From Dryomyza anilis (lineage: Eukaryota > Arthropoda > Insecta > Diptera > Dryomyzidae), in NCBI GenBank assembly GCA_951804985.1, contig OX638133.1:5476501-5540500 (forward strand): a stretch of DNA of 64,000 bases. Direction: 5' to 3'. The number at the start of each line of letters is the position of its first letter. Position 1 is the stretch's first letter. Both the position numbers and the translations under genes were made by a program. Below, piece after piece: positions 12,339 to 27,300 of this stretch. The notes under the pieces are model-generated. The model saw only the letters and a list, made by a program, of their open reading frames with translations. It did not search any database and was not told the origin of the DNA.

Positions 12339-15300
12339 CTGTTAACGAAAAGAAAAAAAAAAGATTTTATTTTTTTATAAATAATACAAATATTTTATTT
12401 CATTTTATTATTGCGTTATTACTACCAAATAACGATTGAAAATTTTGTGTACTCTAATTTTAAAAATTTGAGATTTTTTCGAATTTACCACAGATTGAAT
12501 TTACGGCAGGTAACATGCGCAAGCAAAAAAAAACTCTTATATAGAGCAGGAAATTAAAAGATTTTCAAAATGTTTTAGGGAAACAAAGGCAGAGTTTGTA
12601 TCAAAACCTGAGCCAATTGGGTCAAAACTTCTGCCATTTTCATGAGTATTTTGAGCATATTTTCGGTAAACACAAAACAAACCGAAAAATTATATATATT
12701 TTTTTGAAGCGTACGCAAAGCAACTTTTTTGGCATGGTACAAGCAGTTTTGAAACATTTTTTCGACATGTTTCAAACAGACAAAAGCAGAGTTTGTATCA
12801 CAAGCTGTCTGTTTTCTGTCCATTTCCCAAATATGTCGTGCCATTAAAATTCCACAAAAATTTGCAAGCTGCTCTACACTTCCCAAAATATTCCAATTAT
12901 CTGTGTGTTTGCCGGAAATATGCCTGAATTATTCGTGAATATGCCAGAAATTTTGTCTCGGAATGGCGTCCCAAAACTCCATTGAGTCAAAGCAGTTTAG
13001 AAACATTTTTTTGGCATATTTCAAACAGATATAGGCGGAATTTACATCAAAAGCTGTCTATTTTATCTGGTAAAAATCTTCCGAAAAATGTTTCTAAAAT
13101 AAAGACGAACAGGAAAATAAATGGAATGTAAAGGCACAGCATGACAGCTAAATATTTTGACTGTCTGTCTGCAAAAAAATACCTTGATGCTTTGCTATCC
13201 CTAAAAACAGCCAGTCGACGGCAGACACATTCCTATTACTAAAATCTATTACTAAAATCTGTCCGCCGACAACTGCATTCCAATATTCTGCTAAAAACCT
13301 GTTACAAAGGAGATTATTTCAAATAAGTTTCCAAAAATATTCCATAAACCTATTGCTGCGCGAAACCTGCTGTAGAAGACAACTGCGCTTTTGCCAGAAA
13401 TCAGTTAACAGACTTCTAGTAACCTGCCGAATATTTGTTTCAAGTAAAATTGTAATTATCTACCGATGAAGTGCCTTCCGTATTTGGCCGTAATTGGCGG
13501 AATTTCAAAAACATTTTTATCATCTGACGTGGCATGTAAATATTTTTATTTAAATGTCTGCGTAAAATACGCTTTAGAAAGGCTAGTATTAGATGCTGTA
13601 TCCACAAATCTGTCGGCGGAATTCGAGTAAGAAGACGAATATTTTGTTTCGGGGTAAAATTTCAATTGTCGGTCGACAACTGCATTCCGATAATCTGCTA
13701 AAAACCTGTTACAAAGGAGCTGGTTTTAAATATAGCTCCAAAAATATTCCATAAATCTGCCGTGTTACATACAAGTTTTTGAACTTGTCGATTACTGCGC
13801 GAAATCTGCTATAGAGGTCTGTTTTTATTTATGAAAAACGAAACTATATAACGTACGCTGCATAAAATCTGCCAGACAACTGCCCTTTTGCCAGAAATCA
13901 GTAGAGAGATTTTCAGTAACATACCGAATATACAAATACGCTGGCAGTAAATACAGCCCGACATTGGTTTGAAGACGGGCCCAGTAGTATGCCAGTTGTA
14001 AACCAGCGTTGTGCCAGTACTACCCAGGACTGTTTGCCTAGCATCGGCAACCAGTAGTGTGCCAGTACTGGGCCATGTGTTCCAGTCTGGCTATTTCTGC
14101 CTGGGAATCTGCTACAAAGCTCTTACTTCGAATAGAGTTAAATCTATAATCTGACGTAAACATTTTTTAACATGCCGATTGCCTTCGTAAAATCTGCTGT
14201 AGAAAGGCTTATATTTTTGCTGCACAAATACTGTGCTTTTAGGGAGTATTCTATTCTGCAAATATTTTGTCTCCGATAGGTTGAAAACTAGAATCGTTCT
14301 CAGGGTTAAATTAATATTGGGTCGATATATGTGGTTAGAGTCGTATAACTCTACTTTATCAAACACTTTATCAAATTAAGTGAATGGTGATAGTTCATAG
14401 ATCATTAGAAAAAAAACAGAGGAATGTTTGTTTATTTAGTCGAAAGTTATAGCGTTTTAAAAATGAGCCAAGTTATAAAAATAAACGAATCGACATTTCG
14501 CAGAATTATAAAAAAAATGTGTACAGTTTATCCAAATGAGCAGAATGAAAATTATTTGCTCGTTTACATTCTGCAAAATGCGGTATTAAGCACGTGTCGC
14601 GCTGTGGTTGACCAATCATTGAAAACGTATTTAAAAAATAAAGGAAGACGAACACATTTCATCTCATGACATTGCTCTGATACTAAACATCAACCAAAAA
14701 CTAATTTTGAAACATTTACATAAGGTTGGATACAAATGGATGCTCGATATTGGGGTACCCCATGAATTATCAGTGATAAATTAATTGACCCGAATTTACT
14801 ATCTGGGAATCTCTGCTGAAACGAAATGAAATTAAGCCAATTTTAAACAGATTGATAACAGGTGATGCAAGGAACATGATTGTGATCCAAGAAAGATGAA
14901 GCAGCACAAACGATGAAAAAACCCGGAATAATACCACATTAACTGAACTGCTTTATGTTTGGTGGGATGGGAAAGAAATCGTGCATCATGAACGGTTTCA
15001 ACTAATCCAGACGATTGATTCTACTCTCTACTGTTTACAATTAATGCAATTAAACGTGCAATTGACGTTAAGCGGCCAGAATTTATCAAAAGGAAAGGCG
15101 AACACACTCATCTTTAATGACTCAGCAAAAATGCAGAGATCTCGCCTGGGAAGTTTTGATTTAGCCATCGTATAGCCTGAACCTTGCCCCGTCCGACGAC
15201 CATTTGTTTTGATCTCTGCGGTATTCTATTAATGGTTTAGACAAGACTTCAAAAGAAGTCAGTGAAAATCACTTGTTTAAGTTTTTCGCTCATAAATTAC

Positions 15301-18300
15301 AGAATTTCTAGAAGGATTACCTAATGTTTATATCAGAAAAATGCCAAAAGCTTATCGATGAAAACGACGCATATTTGGTTTAACGAAGTTAATTTTATAT
15401 ATAAGAAAAATGTCACCTTTTGGTGAAAAAAAGCATAGAACTTTTTACTCGACCCAATATTTAAAATTAGAGTTTAAAAAGCATTTAAAATTATTACTGA
15501 AAATTCGGAATCAAAATAAGTTTTAAAATTATAAAATTCGCTATTTTCGGTCTGTCATATTTAAGCACTTTGTATCGCTCACCTTGGTTCTGGATTGCAT
15601 GCTGTTTCCTTTTGCTCGCGACACTGCAAGCTTCGAAGGTATTCCTCCCTGCGTTGGTGCACCAGCTTCTCTTTTTCGGCTCGTTCTTTCTGCAGTCTAT
15701 CGCGTAAAAAAATTAAATAAGTACAAAATTCACATAAATATTTTCAATATTGTGTGATTTGTCGCATAACGAAACGGTTAGGAAATCTTACCAAAATTGT
15801 GACATTTCCATCCCAAATGCTTGCGTGGAATGGTAATCATCACATTAACATTTTGTTTTCATTTTTGTTTTAATTACAAACATTTTATATTTTTATTAAA
15901 TAAAATACATTACATTATTTTAGTTAATATAACCGATTCAAAAATTAAATAACTTTATATAAAATAAAAACTTAAAAAAGTTAAACCCAAAAATTAATGA
16001 ATGTTTAGAATAAAATGAAAAAAACGAAACACACTTGATAAAAAGTATTAATTAAAGCTATTTTAAAAACAGTTTCAAATACCATATTTTAAATTATTCA
16101 TTTGATATTTTCTATCAATGAAAATTTATAATAAAATCATTTTATAGCCCCTTTACTTAGTCGATTATATTGTTATAAAATGCAACACTTACTTGATTCT
16201 CGATTGTCTCATGAACTGTTGAATTTTTCTGGCAGCTTGATTTTGTGTTGATTGTGAATAAGTTCGCCTGAAAGTATGCAAAGCATAAATAAAACAAATC
16301 ACGTTGAAAATAAATGCTGCTGCCGCCTACTTTAAAGGTCCCGATGGACTAGTCTCCTTTGGTGTGCTCGGCTGTGAGCTCAGCAAATCCTGTTGCTGAT
16401 CATTTTTATAATGATCGTAAAACGATGACAAACACTGTGAGTTGCTGTTATTGCTGGCACTGCTACCAGCGCTATTGGGTGCTGTCGTCGACGTCATCGA
16501 TGTTGTGGTTGACTTCTTAAAACGTTTATTGCGACAATACGAGCGATAACCATGCTGTATAACGAGCGCAGCATTTGTCATTTGTCGATAGTAAGCGTAC
16601 TGTTTGTAGCGGCGATAATAATTCTGTATTACAATAGCCGCGGAGCGTTCTTTATTCTGTTCCTCGAGCTTCTGGCGTCCTTTGTATGAGCGATAGGCCT
16701 TCTGTATGCACTTGGCAGCCTCGTACAGCTCACGCTGTTCGCTATCTACAGGTAATAAATGAATTTTTTTAAATTTAAGTTTATTAAATAAACTTTTAAA
16801 CCATACCAGTCAATGTTAGGCGCGAAAAATCCGCTTCAAACGGGCACTGATTGTTGCTGGACGCATGCAAAAATTCGGTCAGCTGCTTGGTTGATGGCGG
16901 CGGACTTGGCGAATTCACCGATGGATCAACGCCCAGCAAAGAGTAGCTGGCGGGTGACTGCAACGGTCCCGAACTGGCCGGACTCAAGCTGGAGCACGGT
17001 GTGCTGACGTCATGATAGCGATAGCTGTGCTCGTTGAAATCCAAACTGAATTCGCTGTCAAAATGTGTGTTGGGCAACGAATCGAGTAAAGGATCCATAA
17101 AACTGTCATTTAAGCCGTTTGACTCGGAGTTGAGCGGTTCAGTCATGGGACTGCCGAGCACCATCATTTCGTCGGCTTCATTCTGTTGTAGTATATTTTT
17201 TGTATTATTTTAAATAAATAAAGATGTTTTAAGTATTTTTTACCTTTATGCGTTCCGGCATCGCGGCAATAATATGTTCGGCTAGCGTCAACACCTTGGC
17301 ATCCGAATCCCCTGTAAACGAAAAGTTTTTGAAAATGCTACACACTGGCAGTTTGAAGAAGACACACACAAAGACCAACAATCACAAATATTTATATGCA
17401 AATTTATTTTAATAATGCTACATTTAAGATATACAGTGGAATGGTTGTATTTCGTTAAAGTCAACAGCAAAAAGCGGGGTGTTATGTTTTATTTTAAAAT
17501 CGAGCTAATCGAACATATAAAACACATTTGTTGAAATTCGGCGTATAGACTGCGACAGGGGATACAATGACGCTTGGCGATCTGCTTTATTGTAAACATA
17601 TTAAATATTCATATTCTTAGGATAAATGATGTGAATAGTGCATGATTTAAAAAAATAGTCGACACTTTCTAAAGTGGTTTTCATATTCTAGAAATATAAG
17701 AATTTACAAATTATTAATTAACATTTAAGAATATTCCGACTTTCGATTATTTTTCAAATGAAATCAATAAGTTCGCTTTGATTTAAACGATTTCAATTTG
17801 ATTGGAAAACAATTATTTGTATTGTGACGTCCAATACAACATAATATGTTTACAAATTTTATATGAAATTCGATTGGAATTCAATAGAAAATCGGAATAT
17901 TGCCGTATATTTGTATAACCATAAAGGATTTTCTTACATTTCATTATTAGCTCCTAAATGCTAAAAATAGTATTTTAAAAATAGCTTATAGAATTCAAAA
18001 TGGTTCGTGTTTAGAACCAAATATCTGAAAAGGGTATATTAGCATTCATTATTATACTAAAATTATTATCTAAAAATTGATTGTCTATTTCTTAAAAACG
18101 TTATAGAAATAAAACTAAGTATGCAGTCAAAATCAGCATTCGCGAATTCTATAAAACTGTTGTTGGGATGTCTATGGAAAAATTGACTTGAGTAGTTTAT
18201 TGCATTAGTTTATTTAATATTTCACTATTTTTTAACGAGTTTTTCAATACTCCTACTATTTAGAATCAATTGTTTTGATATATAAGTTTTGGAGAAGTCA

Positions 18301-21300
18301 GGTTTAATTGTTTTCTAGAATTGATTTTTATTTTATCAATAACGCTTTTTAAACCTTCTGAACGAGTAGTGAAATTGAAATAATTAGAAAAGAGTAAAAA
18401 ATAGGTTATTTTTGTGTCTAAAATGCCTTAAATAAAATTGTACTGAATAGAATTTATATATCGAGACATATTAGGAAGAACTCAAATCATCCGTTTTGCT
18501 CAAATGATTATAATACACACAACTTTATTTTTTTATATGAAAAGAGTTTATTTTCCAAAATGTGTACCGTTATAGCTATACCCTACGGGAAAAATATTAT
18601 CAAATGTTTCATATATGGGCCATTTCATACCAAATCGACCAGCGGTTGGAACTCACCTTCTTCGATTTCAATGAAATTTGGGCAATTGATAAAGGGTATC
18701 GAGATAGACATTCACCATTTTTTCCGCCTACTACTTTCAGAGATACAGTGGTTCGAAGTTACAAAAAAAATAGTACCAGATAATATTTTATTGACGTACC
18801 TACAATAATACTTAAAATTCAATTTAGAAAAAAGAAATAGAAAAAAGTACGAACTTCTCCAGTGGTGAATTTATCAAGTTACAGAAACACGAAAAGTTTC
18901 CGAATTCGAGAATGACTATTCGAATTAACGTGACGACACTTTCGTTCGAGTATTTCTCGAATGACTTACAGAAACTAGACACTGGTCTTCAATTGGTGAA
19001 TCTACGGCCCGTTTCTGTATTACTTCTCGAGCGATTTTCTCGAATGGATTTCCCGAAATGATGTCATTCTCCAATGTACTGTTTCTGTAACTGTGGTAAA
19101 GAGTGAACATTGCTCACATTCGAGTTCGTTCTTACTTGACTTAGAGGCAGAATGAAGAAAAGTGCGCCAAAAATTTTTCTATTTTACTAATTTAGTTATC
19201 TATTCGAGAATACGTGACGTCACTTTTATTCTTGAATTTCTCGAATGAGTTACAGAACTAGATACTGTTGAAAATTCTCCAATTGAAAATTAGTTCAGTG
19301 ATAGATCTAAGGGAGGTAAATTGCAGTAGGTGTCAATTTACCCTTTCCTAGGACAACGCCGGTTTGTCATAACTTTCCTGTAGTGTAACTTTATATTTTA
19401 TAATACTGTCCTACACTTAATATGGTGCAGAAAAGATTGCAGCCATTATATGTTACATTTTTGACACAGATTTTTGAATTTCTTTTGCCTATATCTCACA
19501 AACAAATTTGTTTACGGTTTGTTCAAGGTTTACTGCATATAAAATTGAAAAAATAATATAATTCTATTTTTTTTTTTTTGAGTCTTAAAAATAAAAAAAA
19601 TGCCTCTCGAAAACTAGAGACAATTTAACAAAACTAATGCTATTTTCAAAATCAGTACCAAATATTGATTGGCTCCAATATTGATTGGCTGAAACTTTTG
19701 CTGCAACACGACAAAAAATTTGAATTTTGTCGGGCAGTGTAATCGACGATTTTTCGTATATAAAGGATTTTTCAACAGGGACGCTACAAATTTCTTGCCG
19801 CTCTTTTGACATTTCTCTTCAGTAAGGTTTGCCATTTCATGATGAAAAGATATACGAATTCGAATTTCGGTAGTAAATTCTAATAATTTCGACTCGTTGT
19901 TGGCTCGTATATCTTTCCATCATGAAATGGCAAACCTTACTGAAGAGAAATGTCAAAAGAGCGGCAAGAAATATGGCGTCGTTTGCTGTCCCTGTCGCTC
20001 TACTTTTGTAGCGTCTCGTAAAAAAACTTGTGTAGCACTCTTATTGAAAAACCCTTTACAAAATGAAATTTATTTAATTTTCTACACTCGCGAGAAATCT
20101 AAAAGCAAGGTTTAGTTTAAATAAAACGAAAAACATTAAAAAAGCAATAATATAATAAACTTCTTGACCAATACAAGCGATTTTAACTATTGCACTGTGC
20201 ATAGTTGAGAATGTATTTGATGAACTACTTTTTGTTTTCACTTTATGCATGCAAATAGAGCGTCAGTAATTTAGTATTATGTTATTTTTAGTATTTTTTA
20301 GTATATACAATTAGTAGTTTTATTATGTCATGTCAAACAGTCCAAAATAATTACATCAAGTTAACTAATTTTGAAAATCTGTGAATTACGTTTTTTTTAA
20401 TACAAACAACGACTAGATGTTAACACAACAACACTAATTTGTTATTTACAAGAGCACACGCACACATACAACCCACTTTAAGAAAACAATTACGTAATAT
20501 TAAGTAAAATTTATGTTGAAAAAGCATCAAATTACATTTTATTTACTTCAAAGAATTTAAATTTGTGAAAATAAAATAAATCAGTTTATTATTTTAAAAT
20601 TAATGTTTCTTTAGCATAAGTAAAATTAAACTTGATGCCTTTTCAAGTACATTTTTACTTGATATTAAGGAACTGTTCTCTGACAACCACAGCCAATGCT
20701 TAGAATCACAATAACAACGACAACAACAAGAACAACATTAGAACAACGACATAGAGTGTTAATTAGTATGTGTTTTGTTTTTTAACTAATATGAAATTTT
20801 TGTTTAAGTAATAATTTTGTGTTTTAAAAAAATCCGCTTTGAACTGACCTACGCCGCCATCTGTTTCACTATTTATGACAACATCGGCTATAGTATCGTC
20901 ATTATTAAGCGTCGATGCATCGTCGTGTTCTTTGGCGGGCAAAGGACTTGAATCGCCTGTGGAAACTTCGCCTAATTTAGTTTAAAAATAAAATTTAAAT
21001 ATAAAAAATAAATAAAATATTTTAAATTAAAAAATATCAATTATAAATCAACGAATTCGGCACGAAACAACAGCAGCAAGTGTGTTAAAAATAGTTTTTG
21101 AGAAATTTTGCAATTAAAAAAATTTAAGCTTTAAATTAAAAACCAAAAAATATGCTTTAATAAAATAAAACTATTTTAAAATAATGTTGGACAAAATTAA
21201 AACTGTTTAAAAATGAAAACAGCTTTGAACAAATAATAAACTTTAATAGAAAAATACTTTAAACTTGCGCACGCTGCACTTTAATCTAGAATTCTGACTT

Positions 21301-24300
21301 AAAACAGAGTTATTAAATTGTGCATTTTGTACTTACACAAAGCAAAGTCCATTTTACGTAGTGGCGATAGTAGGGAATTTGTTGCATTCGTTGTATTGAA
21401 GGTGTCCAGTGGTGATTCTGATGAGAGCGAATAACTGTCATGAGCATCAAAGCTAAATAATTGAAATTTGAAAAGATTTTTAAATAAAATTTTTGAAAAA
21501 TTAAAAAAAAATAAATATTTATTATACTAAACAATACAAAAATCACAACGCACCTCTGTAGACGCGTCATATCCTTCGACGCCTTGCCAGGCTTGCCGCG
21601 AATATCCATGTTGATGCCGCTATCGACAGACGAACGCTTCGAGAAGCGACTATAGTTTGGCGGACTTTGATTACTAACATAAAAAATTACATTAAAGATA
21701 ATATTTAAATAATTTCATTACAAAGTACCTAGCAACAGGCACCGGACGCAGAAACACGCCATCGTGACTGCGAGGCGCATCAAATGCACCCTCCAAGCCG
21801 GCCTGAAACAGCAAGTGATCGCCCAGCTTTTCATCGTAGAGATCATCAGTGGTATTTGCAGCGATTTTGTTGTGATTCTTATCGCTTAACTGTGCACAAA
21901 ATAAAATAAAAATGTTTATGATATCGAAACAAATTGAAAAATTGCATAAATCACAAAAAAAAACGCACATCGTATTTATTGAGATTCAAAGACAAACTGC
22001 TCAGTGAGCTGTTGTTGTTGTTGCCCAGTTTATTGCGCTCATACTCCAAACGATAGATTTCGCTGACCAGCGTCTTGTGTCCCTTCAGACTGGCCACATC
22101 CAAAGCGGTTTGTTGCGCATGATTCTTGAGCTTTAAAGCATTTTTATTCCATTTATAGAGCAGCAGAGCTGTATCGATGTGACCGCGTGCGCAGGCCCAT
22201 GTCTAAGGAGGCAGAAATAAAATACATTTTAATTAATTGCAGCAAAAAAAAACACTCAGAAAACACCTACCATAGGCGTATAGCCATGAACATCCTGGCT
22301 GAGCGCATCGATCTCTGTTTCTAGAATAATATTCGGATTCTCGGCGCGCCAATTGAGCATTGCGCACACAAGTTTTGCATAGCCGAGCGCTGCGGCCAAA
22401 TGTAGCAAACTCATGCCACGAAAGCCGCTGCTCCAAGAGCTGTTGTTGGAGCGCCAGGTGCCCTGCTTCAGCTGGTGGCAGTAGCTGACGAGTTTCTCCT
22501 CAAAGTTTGACTGTGAGTAGGCGCTCTGAAGAAGAAGAATTTTAATTAAATAATAAAAAATAAAATATATCCAAATACCCACCAGTGAGCTGCCGCCACC
22601 ATTCTCCGTCTTGATGCGCATCTTCTCATCGATGGCCGTCAAACGATTGAGCAACGTAAACTTGTACAGACAGTCGTTGGAGCTGCCATCGAAGGCCGCC
22701 TCCGCGCCGGGCGACACCTTATACTCGAACATCACCGAATTGGAGACCACATAACCATCGCAACTGACTTGCAGCGTTGCAAAACCTACCTCATGTGCCG
22801 GACAATAACAGCGCAAGACGCCCTGCTGCACGAGCAGCGTCGGCACCGGCAATGAATCGAAGAGCACGGTATAGGTGGCGCTCGAATTGGTCCAGGGACC
22901 GGCCACCAGCACTTTGACACCACCCTCTGGATAGGACCACTCGGGGCTAAAGTCGCAAATGCTCAACAATTTGCGATTGCAGTGCGAGAGTGAGGGCAAC
23001 GGCTGCTTCTCGACAATACCCGCATCGTAGGAGGCCTCGTTGTAGTTGAGTTGTACGGCGGCGGTTGCCTGTTCTAGGCTTGCATGTGATAGCGCCTGCT
23101 TATCGTCCAAATCCAAGTCGGGAAATTCGACCAACATATCAAAAGCATCTAAATTGACAAACACATCATCGGTTTCATCGTTGGCAAGTGCATTATCGTC
23201 GACATGATTGTGGTTGATATTATTATCGATGTTATTGCTATTATTCACCATGTAATGCATAGCATTAGCTACAAGTTGAGCGGCAGCAACATGATCCACA
23301 TGCTGCTTAGCCACTGGTTCTGCTGCGTCTCCGGTTGCTGCATCAAATGGTAAATTAGCTATAAGCGTACGTTGTATGTCTTCCTGCGACAGATCCAACG
23401 TCTCATTAAAGAAGCTCAGTGTATCGTGCAGTTCAGCAGCGGAAGCGACGACATGTGTTTCATTGGAGGCAGTACCATCGATATTTGTCTCCATCGTTTC
23501 AAAACCTATGGTGTGATGCGAGTTGTTGTCCAGCAGCTCTGGATTCGTTTCAATCGATTCGTCGTTTGTGGAATTGGAGTTCTCATGGGAAGCGCTTAGT
23601 GGTTGACAACCATTTGTATTGTTTGTGTAATCTGTTGTATTACTATTGGAAGTTGCAGTAGACGATTGCTGTTGGGAATTGCAGCCACTATTCGAGGAGT
23701 TGGCATCAAGTGTAGACAACTGCAAGAGGAGTTTAAGAATGGAGAGCTTTAAAATTTTATAATATGATTATTGAAACGTTGTATAACGAAAAGATTACAA
23801 AGTTACGGTTTCGACCGTTTAGTTATTAAATTAAAATAGGGAGAATCTAATCGAATTGATGCACATAGGTGTATTAAAGATGTTCGGTCAATAGAATAAT
23901 ATTTTTCTATAATGTATGAAATTTCTTGTAAGCAGTTGTGATTATATCAGTATTCCCGATACAAAATGTTTGGCATATTTCGGGCATATTTCCGGAAAAC
24001 GCACAGATAAATAGAATATTTTGGGAAGTGATAGCACCTCAGACAAAGTTTTTGGCAGGGTCGAGGTATCGCCATATTTGGCAGATTCACGCCATATTTG
24101 GGGAACCGGCAGAAAACATACAGCTTTTCATACAAACTCCGTCTTTGTCTGTTTGAAATATGTCGAAAAAATGTTTCAAAACTATCTCGTTATAATTCTT
24201 TTTTGATTGGAACCGGAATCGGAACACATACATTTTATTTTGGTTGGAATCGGAACCGCTATTTTAAAAATCTTGAAACCATAATCGGAACCATTTCGAT

Positions 24301-27300
24301 TTTTGGAACAGGAATCGGGACCGTTATTTAAAAATGAGTGGAATACTAAGTGTTATCAAGTTGAATTTGGAATCTGTTTAGCATAAACTTACGCAGATTT
24401 TTTTTAAATTTATTGTTTACATTTATTAAACTCGGCGAAAAAATTTAATTAGCTCGTGAACATTTTTTAATATAATATTCGACGTGGATTATCCAGACAA
24501 GAGTGCACTAATGACTACTAATTGCGAATTCTGGCGATGAAGTACCACACTTCGCCACTGTAAATCTCTGGTACAACGATTTCAATCGTGGTCGTCGTTC
24601 GATGCAGAAGGAATTTCATGAGGGACGTCGTAAAAAACGGTTGTTGTATCAGAAACAATCGATGCTGGTCGTGAACTTATAATGCAAGAGATCGATATGC
24701 GACATACGGTGAGATTGAGTGACCTTTTGTTATTACTGGGAATATAATACAGTTGATATTGCATGAACATTGGACCGTCATAAAGATTTGCTCGCGTTGG
24801 ATAATTTGACAATCTCCCAAATGTTAATATGATACTGTGCCATTAGAATAACTTAGGACGTTTCATTCTGAATGGTTATTTCCCGTACCGTTTTTTGCCA
24901 GAAGTGTTTGGAAAATTGACTTATCATTCTTCATATCATATCATTCTTCACCATGATAATTCACTCGTACTCGTACACATCGGCTCAAAACGTGGAATTT
25001 ATAGGTCATCAGTCTTACAGCCCTGACTTTTTTGGTTCCCGAAAATATCGACGCATAAAAAGTTGAGTTACCAACTTTGGCACTATGAGAAAAGTGCTTC
25101 GAAAATGAGTTTGATAAACGAATTGAAGCACAAAATAATCTAAAAATGGTATTTGCCAATTAAATAATAATTTTTGGAAAAAATAGGAAATATTTGGTAC
25201 GCATTTTTGATTATCTAGTATTCTCTACAAAACCAAAAAACATCCGATTTCAACATCCGATCGATATTGTATTCAATTGGATACGAAGTAAGAATAAATG
25301 CGTATGTATAAGTTTTTACATTTTTCTTAAGTTAAATAAATACAGAATGTAGTAATAGTAAATACAGATGTAGTAATTTTATACATTTTTCTGGACGTAT
25401 AAATAAACACAAAATGTAGTTATTTTTAATACAAATGTACACAAATTTAATAAATTTAGCAAAATAGTAAAAACAAATTTTATAGATGTTTTCTTTTTAA
25501 TACTGTACTTTTTTTTTTGAGTGAATAGCGAATTGTTCTGGCAATTATGACTGACAAATCAGCTGTAAGAAAGCCATCTACATATCAACGAATCACTTCT
25601 TAGATTAACTCATTTATGTCAGTCGAATTAGCAAATGGATGGCGTTGTGGTACTAGTCTTTTCGTAGCGCCATATATTTTATATATAAAACTCTTATATA
25701 TATATCTATATATATAAAACTCTTGGTCCGTCTGTCTGTTTATTCCAGTATCACGTCTAAACCGCTGAACCGATTTAATTGAAATTTTGCACCAGGATTC
25801 TATGTAGTTCGAAGGGTGTCATAGGCTACATATGGACGAGATTGAATAAAGGGGCGTGGCACCTCCCATACAACATAAACATTCAAAACGACTTAACTCG
25901 GAATATACACAGCTAAGAAATTAAAACATAAAACTCAAATAAAAAAAAATATATATACAAAAGCAAAAACGCAAAATCAAAAACACAAATACAAAAGTAA
26001 AAGCACAAAACAAAAATGCAACAGCAAACAAATAAAGAAAAAAACATAAGCAAAATCACAAAAACAAGCGCACGAAATAAAAAACGCTAAAACACAAAAA
26101 CCAAAGTAAAAACAAAATCAAAAACGCAAAAATATCAAGAATGCAAAAATAAACAAAAAAAATTTACAACACAAAAAATTAAAGCAAAAACAAAAAGTCA
26201 ATTTCAAAAATAAAATCAAAAGCAAAAACTGAATCATCCAAATAAAAAAAATGAAAAAAAGAAAAAAATCGATATCAAAAGAATAGCAAAAACAAAAAAC
26301 GGACAAAAATTAAAAAAAATAAAAACGAGAAAAACGAAAGTGAACAGCTATGCTTAGAAAATGGGTTAAAAAACAAAAAAAATAAATAAATACTAGTTAA
26401 CTATAATAATACTCAATATTACTATATTTTGTCTTTTTTCGCATTGATTTGTCCTTGATTTTCATAACATTTCCTCATACAACTGTATTACATTATAAAA
26501 CTGTAATTGATTTTTCGATTTTGGAAGTACACTATCTGTTCTTTTTTTTTTTGTTATAAACCTAAGTAAAATTGTTACACACAAGAATCAATAAACTTTT
26601 GAAATTAGAATAGTGACAAGGAAAATTACTTTATTGTGGTCTCGTAAATTTACCACATTACCTATTATGCACCTGCGACTCCCTTATTTAATTAATCCAA
26701 ATATTAAAAAAATTCCAACAAACTTACCTCGGTTTTTGCGGTTGCTGCATCATTATTGCTGTCAACAGCAATTGAACAAATTTGATTATCGTTGGAACTA
26801 ATTAGGTTTTCCGTTTTAATTGTTGTTGCTAATTGTTGTTGATTGACAACATTATCATCAATTATAACTGAAGATTCTCCTGCTGCTACTGCCACATTGG
26901 AGGCTGCCGGAGAGGGCACAGAGTTGGATGTGGAGGAGGATGATGAAGAGGAAGAGGTACTAGAAGATGTTGAAGTGTTGCTGTTGCTTTGTAGCAACAG
27001 AGGGTGGTTGATGTTGTTGTTGTTGCCATGTGTTGGCGTTGAGGGTTGATGTTCTGGCGACATGCACATGGGTTGCACGTGTGTTGCACGTTGTTGTTGT
27101 TGCTGCTGCTGTGTAAGCTGGAAGCTGACCTTTGAATCAGTTGTTGTTGTTGCAGTTGATTGCTTATGTTGTAGTTGCATTTTATAGAGTTCTTGTTGTT
27201 TCTGCTGCTGAGCGGAAGTATGAGTGCTAACGGAAGCATTGAAATTGTAATTGCTGCTGCTGTTATTGTTGTTGCTGTTATTATTTATAGCATTTGTATT

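Larger units (their letters stand above)
12339..15582 (-). other. Camta: Last Camta intron (3.2 kb)
   Basis: Lies between the exon ending CNPEP and the terminal exon. Holds the R-family repeat (12,570-13,760) and a mariner fossil (14,317-15,457). 13,940-14,100 contains repeated CCAGTACTGG and TGCCAGT words. Confidence 0.7.
17312..20848 (-). other. Camta: Camta intron, 3.5 kb
   Basis: Contains a partial C-element (18,598-18,770), a TTCGAGAA-rich repeat (18,885-19,270) and a hairpin element (19,763-20,056). The rest, including 17,312-18,590 and 20,060-20,848, is AT-rich without a supported feature. Confidence 0.6.
23720..26727 (-). other. Camta: Camta intron, 3.0 kb
   Basis: Separates the two longest coding exons. 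Contains an R-family fragment, a mariner fossil, a D-family repeat, an interspersed-repeat fragment and a long A-rich tract, each listed separately. Confidence 0.75.

Noticed and set aside
12575..12886. Frames on both strands around 12,600-12,880
   Set aside because: They lie within the R-family repeat in the last Camta intron and have no known domain.
19614..20115. Frames sharing MANLTEEKCQKSGKK on both strands
   Set aside because: They are the two arms of the hairpin element read outward; identity is forced by the palindrome.
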